Positions 1 through 10,811 of a stretch of DNA of 64,000 bases are shown piece after piece (within the stretch, counting starts at the first letter, position 1; each line of letters begins with the position of its first letter). The stretch comes from Paenibacillus sp. JQZ6Y-1. Lineage in GTDB: Bacteria > Bacillota > Bacilli > Paenibacillales > Paenibacillaceae. Location of the stretch: the NCBI RefSeq assembly GCF_040719145.1, contig NZ_JBFDUZ010000001.1, forward strand, positions 3,038,001-3,102,000, written 5' to 3'. Position numbers and translations under genes: made by a program. The notes under the pieces were generated by a model that searched no databases, was not told the origin of the DNA, and saw nothing but the letters and a program-made list of their open reading frames with translations.

Positions 1-866
1 TCCGCAATCGGGTTGCGAATCGTCGTAATACCTAGTGTGCGCGCCAGCTCACTATCATCAAAGCCAACAATCGCCAGCTGCCCCGGCACATCAATTCCTT
101 GTCTGCGTGCTTCCGCCTGCATGCCCATCGCCACATAATCATTCGCACATAGCACCGCCTGCGGCATCTCCGGTGCTGCGGAAAGACGACGCACCATTTC
201 CTCGCCATTGGACACATTAAATACAGAATAATGATACCAATCACGTAGCACTGGCAACCCTTGGCTTGCCATAAAATGCTCATATGCTTCACGTCGACTG
301 CGTGTATTCAGACTGTCGACCCGTCCAAACATATTGGCAATGCGCGTATACCCGCGTGATACTAGATGCTCCAATGCCAACCGATACCCTTCCCCCTGAT
401 CCATAGCAATCGACGGAATCTCATCATTCCCCATTCGCTGCCATGACACGATAGGACCGTATTCGCAGTATTTTTTCAGCATTTTCGGATCGTTCACACA
501 GGTAATAATCACCAATCCATCTACTCGCTTGCTACGTAGGTCTTCAAACGCGCGCAACTCACTTTCTTTATCATCGCGGGTCGTATAAATAATCGTCTGA
601 AAACCATAATCCATCGCAATATCAATAAATCGCTCCAGAAAAGACAAAATAATCTCGCTCGTGCTCGCCATTACCATCCCAATCTGATTCGTTTGCCCGG
701 TGGACAGCGAAACCGCGTTGCGGTTCGGTACATAATTGAGCTGCTGCATAATATCAGTGATTTTGGCTCTCGCTTCATCGCTCACATGTGGTGAATGATT
801 AATCACTCGTGAGATCGTTGCACGCGAATAACCAGATAACTTAATAATTTCATCAAACTTGGACAT
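1..866 (-). CDS. LacI-family transcriptional repressor (3' end cut by window edge)
   Basis: Reading down from an ATG at 866 the frame stays open to base 1, giving at least 288 residues. The N-terminus is a short LacI helix-turn-helix (YSRATISRVINHSPHVS, residues about 13-29), followed by the hinge and a periplasmic-binding-protein-like effector domain with the typical IGMVMAS, VDGLVII and VGFDDSELA segments. It is divergent from the GH1 6-phospho-beta-glucosidase at 1084 with 217 bp between them, so the likely role is a sugar-responsive repressor of that gene; the inducer is inferred to be a phosphorylated beta-glucoside or its sugar. A ribosome binding site (AGAGGAGAAC) lies just upstream of the ATG. 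The C-terminus is outside the window, so only the family is certain. Confidence 0.93.
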   Translation of the reverse strand, partial: MSKFDEIIKLSGYSRATISRVINHSPHVSDEARAKITDIMQQLNYVPNRNAVSLSTGQTNQIGMVMASTSEIILSFLERFIDIAMDYGFQTIIYTTRDDKESELRAFEDLRSKRVDGLVIITCVNDPKMLKKYCEYGPIVSWQRMGNDEIPSIAMDQGEGYRLALEHLVSRGYTRIANMFGRVDSLNTRSRREAYEHFMASQGLPVLRDWYHYSVFNVSNGEEMVRRLSAAPEMPQAVLCANDYVAMGMQAEARRQGIDVPGQLAIVGFDDSELARTLGITTIRNPIA

Positions 867-975
867 GTCTGTTCTCCTCTTGCACATGAATAACATCGCA
901 TGGCTTATATATCTGTAAACCGCATGATAACGGCGCTGTACCCTCTGCGGATCAGCCTCTTTCCGCTTCCAATAA

Positions 976-2517
<1,542 letters not shown>

Positions 2518-2928
2518 GAAACACGAATCGCAGCTGTCCATCATATAGACAACTTTATGATATAGACAGCTCTATGATCCATTGAATATGGAACCGACAG
2601 AATACCGCACATGATGCACATCATGAATAGCTGTAAAGTAGCGGAGCAGCAGGTTGAAATGATATATATCTGCCTCCCGGCATAGCGGAACACCCTAACT
2701 CTGTACATGCCAACTTCTCATTCATGCGCATCCATAACGGTTATTATCGTTCGGTTTGATATGATATAAACAAAGAAGACGATCCAGCGCATATGCGGAT
2801 CGTCTTCTTTTCATTATTTATCATGTGAACCTTTGAAATTGCACCCTGTTTTTTGAACATTCATCATACGATTGGCAAATCAGGCTTGACCGTTTGCAGG
2901 ATGGATTTGCCATGTGCCTTCATAACAT
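2518..2928. other. Intergenic region between convergent genes
   Basis: 411 bp without a supported gene. The only structure I can defend is the symmetric terminator at 2772-2812; the first 250 bp show no ORF with a ribosome binding site. Confidence 0.6.
2772..2812. terminator. Bidirectional intrinsic terminator
   Basis: A perfect 14-bp stem (2772-2785 with 2797-2810) closes an 11-base loop and is followed by a T-run on the plus strand, with A residues preceding it. It serves the convergent GH1 (+) and SleB (-) genes. Confidence 0.85.
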
Positions 2929-3630
2929 TCAGTTTGTGAAAATATGTTGTCCCAGCGTAATAACTGCTGGACGCTTCATACTCCATTCCGATGTAGCAAT
3001 ACGCGGATTGTAGTAGTATAGCGATCCGTTCGTTGGATCAACGCCCTTCAATGCCTGTTTTGCCGCATTGTAGGCTGTTTTGTTCGGTGTCAGGTAGTAC
3101 TGACCATCGGATACGGCTGTAAATTGACCTGGCTGCATCACAACTCCCCAAATGGTGCTTGGGAATTCGCCCGATTGCACGCGGTTCAATACTACTGCGC
3201 CTACCGCGACCTGACCTTCAAATGATTCCCCACGCGCTTCACCGTAAATAACATGTGCCAGAATATCCAGTGAATCCTGATCCATCTTATAGCTGCCGCT
3301 ACGATTGGACGTAGATGTAACGGGGGCGCTCGCTGTTACGATGCCGCTGCTTTTCACACCCAGCTTGGCAAACGTCGCTGGTCCAGCGATGCCGTCCGCG
3401 CTCAAGCCGTGAGCACGCTGGAATTGTTTTACCGCGTTGGATGTGATACTTCCGTAATATCCTGTTGTATTTGCGTAGAAATATCCCTCTTTGGCGAGCT
3501 GACGTTGCAGATCGACTACATTCTGACCGCGCATTCCTTGTTTTAGCAGGGAAGCATCAGCGGATTTTGCCATCATGGTTACACCCATCACACAGGCGCA
3601 GGATACTACAAAAGCGGGTAATTTTCTCAT
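2929..3630 (-). CDS. Spore cortex-lytic / cell wall hydrolase, SleB type
   Basis: 233 residues. A signal peptide (about 1-26) is followed by a PG_binding_1 peptidoglycan-binding domain (about 28-95: LLKQGMRGQNVVDLQRQL and the DGIAGPATFAKLG end), an STS-rich linker and a Hydrolase_2 (SleB) catalytic domain from about residue 120. The domain starts with LAHVIYGEARGE, whose Glu is the expected lytic transglycosylase residue, and continues VGAVVLNRV and YYYNPRIA. Length and domain order match SleB/CwlJ-family enzymes that depolymerise spore cortex during germination. No ypeB-like partner is adjacent, so it could instead be one of the several SleB-like vegetative wall hydrolases common in Paenibacillus. 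The ATG at 3630 has an upstream GGAGG. Confidence 0.9.
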   Translation of the reverse strand: MRKLPAFVVSCACVMGVTMMAKSADASLLKQGMRGQNVVDLQRQLAKEGYFYANTTGYYGSITSNAVKQFQRAHGLSADGIAGPATFAKLGVKSSGIVTASAPVTSTSNRSGSYKMDQDSLDILAHVIYGEARGESFEGQVAVGAVVLNRVQSGEFPSTIWGVVMQPGQFTAVSDGQYYLTPNKTAYNAAKQALKGVDPTNGSLYYYNPRIATSEWSMKRPAVITLGQHIFTN

Positions 3631-4353
3631 TGTTCAGTATAACCTCCATATTTCAGTAATAAAGTACAGGCATCCATTCATGTTGTAAATAAAAGGCATA
3701 TGGAATTCCGAGTTAGCAGAACTGGCTTGTACGCATACAATCGCTGTACAAACATTGTGTAAATAATTACAATCCTATTGAAAGTAATACCGGAATCTAG
3801 CCGGTTTACATGATCTACCTGTTAGCAATGTATTCCATACGGTTCTATCCGTTTCATCCGTGCAAACGAATAACGTCGAACCTATTCCAATGAAAAGCTG
3901 ATGCACATTTGGCATGTCATCATACTCTATACCTATATCGACAAACCTATCCTCTTTTAACACCATTTGCTTGCTGTGTAACATGCTTCGCACACTGTAT
4001 GCGTGCTGTTATGTGTTGCTGTATGCTTGATCCGCTTCCTACAGCCGTCTATTTCGATTACGTATGACAAATTTGTAACCATGTAAGTATGCAAATGATG
4101 TGTGTACACGTAGCAGTATAGCATAGCGTTTTTTATCTATGCGCCCTGCCATAGACCTAACATTTACTTATAGATCAAGCATTTTTTAACAAATTCCACA
4201 GATCGAATAATGAAACTGGGGCTGTGGTTTTAAATTTCAAGGATGTTTGGTAAGTAGCTGGTAAAATGAGAAATTTCATTTTTGTCATTATTCTCAAGCA
4301 GTATAGCAGATTTTAAATAAAATGCAAAATCGGTTCCTTAATCAGCGTGAAAT
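3631..4353. other. Long intergenic region
   Basis: About 720 bp between SleB and a TetR regulator, both on the minus strand. It holds one doubtful 72-codon frame (3775-3993) and otherwise AT-rich sequence in which I see no strong hairpin, promoter or repeat. Confidence 0.5.
3775..3993 (-). CDS. Doubtful small ORF
   Basis: A 72-codon open frame starting with GTG, without a convincing ribosome binding site and without a recognisable domain. It is listed only because it is the sole open frame in a 720-bp gap; it could equally be chance or a decayed gene. Confidence 0.12.
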   Translation of the reverse strand: MRSMLHSKQMVLKEDRFVDIGIEYDDMPNVHQLFIGIGSTLFVCTDETDRTVWNTLLTGRSCKPARFRYYFQ

Positions 4354-4923
4354 TCAAACGTTTCCCCTTGCATTCCAATTCCAGTTCATATTGCGCTCAA
4401 ACCTGCGGTACAGCTCATCTGTGCTGATCGGCATATTGTTTTGCAACCACCATTGCAGCACGCTCAGCGCACTCCCAATATATGCTTCAATGGCAATCTC
4501 TCTGTCCATGACGTCCATGTCTTTCCATTCTTGATTCTGCTCGTCCGCATAGTGCATGATGCCCATTTTCATCTCGCTTCGCAATATGTTACGAAGAGAA
4601 TCGCGATCTTCTAGTAATAATTGCGAAAACAGTTCTTTGTGTTGTATAGCAACCTCACATACTTCGTGGAAATTACGAGCTGGGTCGATTGGTCCTGATT
4701 GATTCAACTCCTCATCAGCAATCTGTCGCAGTGCCTGAGTAAGAAGATCAAATTTATCCTGAAAATGAACATAGAACGTCGTACGATGAACCATTGCCAG
4801 ATCACAAATTTGCTTGACTGTAATCGTTTCAAATGATTCCTTTTTGATCAAGTCCATCAATGCTTGATATAACAATTTACGTGTTCTTTTGACTCGTAGG
4901 TCTTCTTTTTCGGATTTATTCAC
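4354..4923 (-). CDS. TetR/AcrR-family transcriptional regulator
   Basis: 189 residues. The N-terminal HTH (KRTRKLLYQALMDLIKKESF, then ITVKQICDLAMVHRTTFYVHF at about 34-54) is canonical TetR; the C-terminal region (about 75-189) is a helical ligand-binding domain of the type often seen in Bacillus/Paenibacillus regulators with a TetR_C_7-like fold. AAGGAGAA precedes the ATG. It is divergent from the flavin-dependent monooxygenase-like gene at 5055 and shares with it an inverted pair of identical 10-mers (see the operator entry). The inference is that it represses itself and that neighbour. The ligand is unknown. Confidence 0.9.
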   Translation of the reverse strand: MNKSEKEDLRVKRTRKLLYQALMDLIKKESFETITVKQICDLAMVHRTTFYVHFQDKFDLLTQALRQIADEELNQSGPIDPARNFHEVCEVAIQHKELFSQLLLEDRDSLRNILRSEMKMGIMHYADEQNQEWKDMDVMDREIAIEAYIGSALSVLQWWLQNNMPISTDELYRRFERNMNWNWNARGNV

Positions 4924-4939
4924 GACACATTCTCCTTTA

Positions 4940-5032
4940 TGTATAGTTACTCGTCAAATTTGAAGTTTTATCGGTTGAAGCCATTTATTATACACAATAT
5001 CATTTAGCCTATAAACATAACTTAACTATACA
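4940..5032. promoter_or_regulatory. Inverted pair of 10-mers between tetR and the divergent oxidoreductase (candidate operators)
   Basis: TGTATAGTTA at 4940-4949 and its exact reverse complement TAACTATACA at 5023-5032 flank the divergent promoter region. One copy abuts the ribosome binding site of tetR, the other lies just upstream of that of the oxidoreductase. The second copy also overlaps a small dyad TATAC-agat-GTATA (5027-5040). This is consistent with TetR binding at both promoters. Confidence 0.5.
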
Positions 5033-5054
5033 GATGTATAAAAAGGAGAGAGTA

Positions 5055-6329
5055 ATGATGACTATGATGAGCAAAGATACACAACTTACCCATAACGAAA
5101 AACAACTACTGCAACATGCAACGGATCTGATCCCATTTCTACAGAGCTATGCGCGTCAGATTGATCAGGAGCGTCATATTCCAGATGAAGTGATCGAAAA
5201 GCTGTCAGCAGCTGGGCTATTCCGATTAGGAACACGTCAAAAATATGGCGGTCATGAAGTGAGTATTCGGGCAATGGTGGAAATCATCTCTGAAGTTGCT
5301 AAAGGTAATGGCTCGGTTGGCTGGGTCGTACAGATTATTAACGGCAATAATTACAATGCTACCTTGTCATTGTCCGAATCGACTCTGGATTCGATCTTCG
5401 GTCAACACGAAGAAGTTCGTTTCTGCTCTGTATTGCAACCACGCAAAGCTAGCATCCAACAAACACATGATGGTTATTTGATCAAGGAAGGGTTCTGGGG
5501 ATTTGCTTCCGGCTCTAAACACGCGACTCATGCGCTGTTAAATATAAATGATCTAAACAATCGTTCTGATCAGCAGCAGCCTGAGATGATTTTGGCAGTT
5601 ATACCCATGGACCAGATTGATATTGTAGATGACTGGTATACGATCAGCTTAAAAGGCTCTGCCAGCAATAGTCTCAAGCTGCAGGATGTATTCGTGCCAA
5701 ATGAATATATTGCTAATACTAAGTTAAGTGGCATAGAGATGTCGCAGCAACCGAGCGACGGTATAAATCGATACAAACCTTATACTCAAGTCATTACCAC
5801 CATTACAACAGGCATAAGTGCCATTCTCGGTCTAGCCAGAGCGGCTGTCGATTGTTTTGTTCAAAAGGCTCCCACACGTGGAATTACTATGACAGTTCAT
5901 CCTTCGCAGGCAGCGGTCGGTCATATTCAGTATCATGTTGGATTGGCAGCGATGAAGGTGGAATCGGCGCATTTGCATATTAGTCGCACCATTGATCACC
6001 TAGAGGATCATGTGCAGACCCATCGCCCCTTTACCGTACAAGAATTTGCCCAAATGCAAACTGATATCGCATATGCCTCAAAATTGTGCTGGGAAGCAGT
6101 CGATCTGCTCGTAGCAGAAAGTGGCGGCAGCTTTGTCGCTGAATCGAACCGACTCGCCGAGATTTTTCGCGATATTCGTGGTGGAGCCAATCATGCACTG
6201 ACTACAGCATCTACAGGGTTGGAGCTGTATGGCAGAGTATTGATGGGGCAAGCTCCACAACAGACTATGACATTGGGTGTAGCGGCACAGCTCCAAGACT
6301 TGGTGTCTGCCGGAACCTACCATAAGTAA
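5055..6329 (+). CDS. Acyl-CoA dehydrogenase-fold flavin-dependent monooxygenase (class D type)
   Basis: About 424 residues. Fold and motifs are those of the acyl-CoA dehydrogenase superfamily branch with an Acyl_CoA_dh_2 C-terminal domain, which includes two-component FMNH2-dependent hydroxylases (HsaA, HpaB-C2, DszC-like). N-terminal helices contain IPDEVIEKLSAAGLFRL; the middle domain has FWGFASGSKHATHALL and SLKGSASNSLKLQDVFVP, the last being the typical substrate-loop motif; the C-terminal helical bundle is present. The ATG at 5055 follows AAAAGGAGAG by 6 bases; an in-frame ATG at 5034 lies ahead of that site and is unlikely. No flavin reductase is adjacent, so it must borrow one. The substrate is unknown; the divergent TetR suggests an aromatic or xenobiotic inducer. 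Confidence 0.82.
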   Translation: MMTMMSKDTQLTHNEKQLLQHATDLIPFLQSYARQIDQERHIPDEVIEKLSAAGLFRLGTRQKYGGHEVSIRAMVEIISEVAKGNGSVGWVVQIINGNNYNATLSLSESTLDSIFGQHEEVRFCSVLQPRKASIQQTHDGYLIKEGFWGFASGSKHATHALLNINDLNNRSDQQQPEMILAVIPMDQIDIVDDWYTISLKGSASNSLKLQDVFVPNEYIANTKLSGIEMSQQPSDGINRYKPYTQVITTITTGISAILGLARAAVDCFVQKAPTRGITMTVHPSQAAVGHIQYHVGLAAMKVESAHLHISRTIDHLEDHVQTHRPFTVQEFAQMQTDIAYASKLCWEAVDLLVAESGGSFVAESNRLAEIFRDIRGGANHALTTASTGLELYGRVLMGQAPQQTMTLGVAAQLQDLVSAGTYHK

Positions 6330-6375
6330 CATAAGCATTCCATATGGATATGTTATATGGAATAGATCAAAAACA

Positions 6376-6408
6376 AAGCCGAGAATCGTAAGATTCTCGG
6401 CTTCTTGC
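6376..6408. terminator. Intrinsic terminator
   Basis: A perfect 12-bp stem, AAGCCGAGAATC (6376-6387) with GATTCTCGGCTT (6392-6403), and a GTAA loop. It follows the oxidoreductase and may also act for the convergent S9 peptidase. Confidence 0.75.
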
Positions 6409-6510
6409 CTTATCATTGATAATATCTCGTCATTTGCTATTCTACCTAGTTCATTGATCGTCCTGATCGATCCATTGATCATCCATCTCATTCTTGTATT
6501 CTTATATTGT

Positions 6511-8448
6511 TTACCGCAAATGTCGAGCAAAAAATTCTACCGTTTTACTGTGCATTGTAATATGGTTTTCCAATCGCTCCGTCTGGTGCCCCTCATCCTC
6601 GAAAATGATCAGCTCCACTTCTTGATTCCGAGTCTTCATATCATGCACTAGCTGTTCCGCCTCACTAACCGGCACACGTGTATCGTTACGACCATGAAAT
6701 ACAAGGAGTGGCGCTGTGATACGTCCAGAATGATGCAATGGTGCAATCTCATCGAAAAAGTCACTGTGTTCTTCCAATGAGCCATATTCGTATTCGCGTA
6801 ATTTTCGGCGCCATTCGCCCGTATTTTGCAGCAATGTTTTCAGATTGGAAATACCAACTATATCTACACCTGCTGCCCATAGTTCAGGGTAATGTGTCAC
6901 CGCAGCCAGCACCATAAAGCCGCCATAGCTTCGTCCCATAATACCGATGCGCTCTGGATGAACATTATGCCGAGCAATCAGATCTTTGACGAGCCATGCC
7001 AGATCCTGTACCGAATCCATCCGTTTGCGCGCATCGTCCAGCTCCACATAGGTTCTGCCATATCCGAGACTTCCCCGTACATTCGGTGCAGCTACGACAA
7101 ATCCCTGACTAACCAAATACTGCATTACTGGATGATATTCTGAACGCGTTTGCCCTTCTGGTCCACCGTGTACATAGATTACTGCGGATCGTCCGCTTTC
7201 CTGCTGACGTTCATTTGCAGATTGACCTTTGTCACCTTTGCCCAATGAAGCAGATGGAGCTGGTAGTAATGCATCGCTCTGCTCTCCATCTCCACTCCGC
7301 CCTGCATTCCATTCATGATCAGACGAAGGCGTGTACAAAAAGTATGGCACCTCTAATCCATCAAACGATTCATACTGATGCAGCGACGGCTGTACCAATT
7401 GGGAGCTAATCTGCTCCGACTCGCCCATTCGGGTCAATCGCACCAATTCACGAGTTAAACGATGATACTTCCAAATATCCCCCGGCTGCACTGCCGATTT
7501 GAACGTAAACAGCAGTTCCTGTTCATTCAGCCATACTGGCGATTCAACGACACCTTTTGGCAGTACCTCGATCATTTCCTGCTCGCCCGTATCGGTGAAA
7601 TATAATCCCAATTGCGAAATCCCGCCTTCGTTAATATGAAAAGCAAGCACTTCGCCTGTAGGCGTTGCTGCCAAGTGTTCAATATCCCAACGCGGCACAT
7701 GCAATAGTTCTCGCAACCGAGAGGGGTCGGCAGTCGAAAAGCTGGCTACGTATAACGTTTCCTCATTCAGATCCGTTAACACATAGCCTCTGTTGCCCTG
7801 TCCAGTAATAACGACAGATTCATAATGAGCAGACGGATGATCTGGTCCAATTCGCTTCTGTTCTCCCGTATGTATATTCAGCATGTAAATGGCATTATTC
7901 AGATTCGTTTCCTGAATACGAATCAGTAATGTCTCCTCATCCACCCATTGCAGAGGTACGCAATTGGCAGTATATTCAAAAACAATCCGACGTTCCCCTG
8001 TATGTACATCCACAATCCAAACGTCAAAAGCACCTGCTGCACGACGATTGCTGGAATAGGACAACCATTTCCCGTCCTTCGACCAGCCACCAATATGATG
8101 AAAATGCTCTGCCGATTGCACCAGTGGTCGCATATGACGTACACCCTGCCCTTGATCATCCAGATCGGCAATCCAAATTTGCTGCTTCTCGTTCCCTTGA
8201 TGATCGACACCAACGACAACCTGAGTGCCCTGTGGATGATAAAAGACACTCAATATCCGATCTTCCGCTTCCATGAATAAAAAGGGAATCTGCTGCTCAT
8301 CCAATGCCCACATTTGCGGGATGCCTCCTACTCTAGATAGAAACGTCCAAGCATTGCGACCGGGAATTACACCGGGTTTATAGGCTGATGGTACAGTCAA
8401 GTATTCCATCAATATGGGAACTTCACTCATATCGCTCATCTCACTCAT
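6511..8448 (-). CDS. S9-family prolyl oligopeptidase-type peptidase
   Basis: 645 residues. The N-terminal two thirds form a beta-propeller (repeated WSKDGKWLSYSSNR, DVWIVDVHTGE, WDIEHLAATPTGEVLAF); the C-terminal alpha/beta-hydrolase starts with VIYVHGGPEGQ. The catalytic triad is visible as Ser507 (GRSYGG), Asp589 (HGRNDTRVP) and His621 (DEGHQTE). The ATG at 8448 is preceded by a perfect AGGAGG 8 bases away; the longer open frame to 8508 has no such site. No signal peptide is seen, so it should act on small peptides in the cytoplasm. Between propeller and hydrolase lies a low-complexity linker rich in Gly, Ser and Gln (roughly residues 395-435), longer than usual for the family. Confidence 0.93.
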   Translation of the reverse strand: MSEMSDMSEVPILMEYLTVPSAYKPGVIPGRNAWTFLSRVGGIPQMWALDEQQIPFLFMEAEDRILSVFYHPQGTQVVVGVDHQGNEKQQIWIADLDDQGQGVRHMRPLVQSAEHFHHIGGWSKDGKWLSYSSNRRAAGAFDVWIVDVHTGERRIVFEYTANCVPLQWVDEETLLIRIQETNLNNAIYMLNIHTGEQKRIGPDHPSAHYESVVITGQGNRGYVLTDLNEETLYVASFSTADPSRLRELLHVPRWDIEHLAATPTGEVLAFHINEGGISQLGLYFTDTGEQEMIEVLPKGVVESPVWLNEQELLFTFKSAVQPGDIWKYHRLTRELVRLTRMGESEQISSQLVQPSLHQYESFDGLEVPYFLYTPSSDHEWNAGRSGDGEQSDALLPAPSASLGKGDKGQSANERQQESGRSAVIYVHGGPEGQTRSEYHPVMQYLVSQGFVVAAPNVRGSLGYGRTYVELDDARKRMDSVQDLAWLVKDLIARHNVHPERIGIMGRSYGGFMVLAAVTHYPELWAAGVDIVGISNLKTLLQNTGEWRRKLREYEYGSLEEHSDFFDEIAPLHHSGRITAPLLVFHGRNDTRVPVSEAEQLVHDMKTRNQEVELIIFEDEGHQTERLENHITMHSKTVEFFARHLR

Positions 8449-8592
8449 GGTTACAACCTCCTGAAATGTTGAATTCACCCTTAATCTTACGGGAATCCAA
8501 CGTATCATTCAATCTAAGGTATAGATATGTGTCGCCATTTGATTGCTGCTAATGTTTGCGATTCCCTGTTATCTTCTGATCTGTATGTACTG

Positions 8593-9498
8593 TTAGGTCA
8601 GACTGTTTAATTGAGATTCGGCGGTTTGAATATGACGGCTGATCTGTTTTTCCCAATCTTGAATCTTCTGACGCGATTGCTGCACAATAGTCATTTGCCG
8701 ATACACGACTGCCAGTTGCGCTGCACCAGTAATCGCATCGCCTCTTTTCAATGCCGAACGATAGCCTTTGCGAGCCGATGTACGCAGCTTATGAGCAGCG
8801 GAGATGATCTTATTTTCAGCTGTAATTTGCTTTTTGAGTACCTGTATCGGCTCCAGCAGATCGCGCACCTTTTGTTTGCGTGCTGCTGTTTGCTTACGGG
8901 CAGAGGATAATTCGGACTTTTTGGTGTTAATTTCGGCGCGTGCAGACTGTACCTGTGCCTTGATGCGATTGCGCTGGGTGGTGAGTAATTCAGCAGTCTT
9001 GGTATTTTTGACCTTACGCGCAGCAGTGATCTGCTGCCCCAATTCCTTGTATTGCTTGAGCAGTGGTGCATGCTTGGATTCTAGCTGCTGTACAGCTGTT
9101 TGTAATGACTGAATACGGCTAGAGTCGATGGTCTGGATACGTTGTTTGACACGTTTTAGCGACGCATTATTTTGCTTACGCAGAGCGATAATCTGATCGC
9201 TTTGCAACTCTAGTACGTTTTCCAATGCTGATACACTATCATACAGCGTATCCATCCCGCTCAACGCGCTTGACCATTGATCTGCTGATGCCGTTTGCGG
9301 AATAGCCGTGTATGCACAGAGTAGCATAACGATGAACACGATCATGCCTGCTTGTACGCCTTTGCTTTTGCTGATATATCGTATCTTACATTCACTAGTC
9401 CTTGCATACTTACGCTTATGTAGATCTGTGTGATTGTCCTGCTCCATTCCTGCTGGTTGCTCATATTGCTTGTGTGTGCTTGTTTGGTTCATCATCAT
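8593..9498 (-). CDS. Membrane-anchored or secreted coiled-coil protein, unknown function
   Basis: 301 residues. An unusually long polar N-terminus (about 45 residues) precedes one hydrophobic segment (GMIVFIVMLLCAYTAIPQTA, about 51-70) ending in an Ala-rich possible signal-peptidase site (TASADQW). The rest is almost entirely charged heptad-like coiled coil rich in Gln, Lys, Arg and Ala. It resembles Bacillota wall-associated coiled-coil proteins in general character only; no enzymatic motif is visible. AAAGGAG precedes a triplet of ATGs at 9498-9490. It lies upstream of the S9 peptidase on the same strand and downstream of an unusual leader with a promoter and terminator (9569-9672). Confidence 0.75.
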   Translation of the reverse strand: MMMNQTSTHKQYEQPAGMEQDNHTDLHKRKYARTSECKIRYISKSKGVQAGMIVFIVMLLCAYTAIPQTASADQWSSALSGMDTLYDSVSALENVLELQSDQIIALRKQNNASLKRVKQRIQTIDSSRIQSLQTAVQQLESKHAPLLKQYKELGQQITAARKVKNTKTAELLTTQRNRIKAQVQSARAEINTKKSELSSARKQTAARKQKVRDLLEPIQVLKKQITAENKIISAAHKLRTSARKGYRSALKRGDAITGAAQLAVVYRQMTIVQQSRQKIQDWEKQISRHIQTAESQLNSLT

Positions 9499-9568
9499 TA
9501 ACTCCTTTTATGAATATTGGCATTACAGGTAAACCGGACAGAGCGCAATAGGATGGAGTTTTACATAC

Positions 9569-9615
9569 AAAAAAGCACCTCCAGAACAGAAACTACGCTG
9601 TCCTGCGAGGTGCTT
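9569..9615 (-). terminator. Intrinsic terminator in a leader (attenuator or small-RNA end)
   Basis: The stem AAGCACCTC (9573-9581) with GAGGTGCTT (9607-9615) is extended inward by CAGaACAG/CTGTcCTG. The minus strand continues into six T residues. It lies between the promoter at 9643-9672 and the coiled-coil gene starting at 9498, so it either attenuates that gene or ends a short RNA. Confidence 0.65.
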
Positions 9616-9642
9616 CGCCCGCACAAGTATTGAATTGCTTTT

Positions 9643-9672
9643 ACTATACACGCTCTGCTTCTTCTCTGTCAA
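9643..9672 (-). promoter_or_regulatory. SigA-type promoter, minus strand
   Basis: On the minus strand TTGACA (9672-9667) and TATAGT (9648-9643) are separated by 18 bp. The predicted start near 9636 would give a transcript that meets a strong terminator after about 65 bases. Confidence 0.6.
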
Positions 9673-9855
9673 GCAAAACAAGAGCGTATGTTCGTCATTA
9701 TACATCCATTGGATATGTATGTAACTATGCTATATTCTTTTCACCAATTGCACATGAATCGCTTCTCCCAAACATGTTACACTGAAAAGGATCATTCTGC
9801 ATCCTATCTTAGGATACACACTTACTTTTGTCGCAATGAAGGAGAATATACATCA

Positions 9856-10647
9856 ATGAAGCTTGTGTCTTGGAATGTAAACGGGCTGCGTGCCGCTGTC
9901 AAAAAAGGATTTAACGATTATTTCGCCGCTGTCGATGCAGATATTTTCTGTATTCAGGAAACGAAGCTACAGGCAGGTCAGATTGAATTGGATCATGGTG
10001 ATCAATATCGTCAATATTGGAATTATGCAGTGAAAAAGGGCTATTCCGGCACAGCCGTCTTCACCCGCATTGCTCCCCTGTCTGTGCGTTATGGGATGGA
10101 GGAGGATTATGAGGAAGAAGGTCGTATGCTAACGCTGGAATTTGATCATTTTTATCTGATCAATGTGTATACGCCCAATGCACGCCGCGATCTGCTGCGT
10201 CTGCCGTATCGGCTGGAATGGGAGGATCGGTTCCGCGAATATGTGACTCAGCTGAATCAGATCAAGCCGGTCATCATTTGCGGAGATTTGAATGTAGCCC
10301 ATGAGGAGATTGACCTCAAAAACGCACGATCCAATATTGGCAATTCTGGATTTACGTATGAGGAACGAGGCAAAATGACTACACTGCTGCAATCTGGCTT
10401 TGTCGACACCTTCCGTCACTTTTACCCGGATCGTACTGATATGTATAGCTGGTGGTCGTATATGGCGAAGGTGCGCGAACGCAATATCGGTTGGCGGATC
10501 GACTATTTTCTGGCATCCCAGCGCTTGATCCCAGCACTGCGCGATGCTCAGATTGATCATCTTATTCTCGGTAGTGATCACTGTCCGGTACTGCTGGAAC
10601 TAGATGAGCAGCAATTAGCAGATTGTGCAGCAACAGCAACCTCTTAA
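9856..10647 (+). CDS. exoA: Exodeoxyribonuclease III / AP endonuclease
   Basis: 263 residues, the usual length for Bacillus ExoA/Xth. All family motifs are present: MKLVSWNVNGLRAA at the start, IFCIQETKLQ (metal-binding Glu), YSGTAVF, INVYTPNA, ICGDLNVAH (active-site Asp and Asn), YSWWSYM, WRIDYFL and the terminal SDHCPV (catalytic Asp-His). It repairs abasic sites and degrades double-stranded DNA from 3' ends in base-excision repair. I set the start at the ATG at 9856, which is preceded by GAAGGAG (9838-9844); the upstream 56 codons of open frame are not family-like. Confidence 0.96.
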   Translation: MKLVSWNVNGLRAAVKKGFNDYFAAVDADIFCIQETKLQAGQIELDHGDQYRQYWNYAVKKGYSGTAVFTRIAPLSVRYGMEEDYEEEGRMLTLEFDHFYLINVYTPNARRDLLRLPYRLEWEDRFREYVTQLNQIKPVIICGDLNVAHEEIDLKNARSNIGNSGFTYEERGKMTTLLQSGFVDTFRHFYPDRTDMYSWWSYMAKVRERNIGWRIDYFLASQRLIPALRDAQIDHLILGSDHCPVLLELDEQQLADCAATATS

Positions 10648-10811
10648 ACATACTTCACCATGTATAGAAACTATAGCCGTTCATTCCATCATCAGTACCG
10701 TTTCAGTGATACTGATTCAATAATACTCATCAGATTTTCTAAAGAATTCTAATAGTAATCAGCTAAACTACCCATAGATTGCAAATAAAACGTCCTATTT
10801 CATGTACAGCG

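Noticed and set aside
9523..9705. 60-codon minus-strand ORF upstream of the coiled-coil gene
   Set aside because: It spans the promoter and terminator stem; the RNA structure explains the sequence better.
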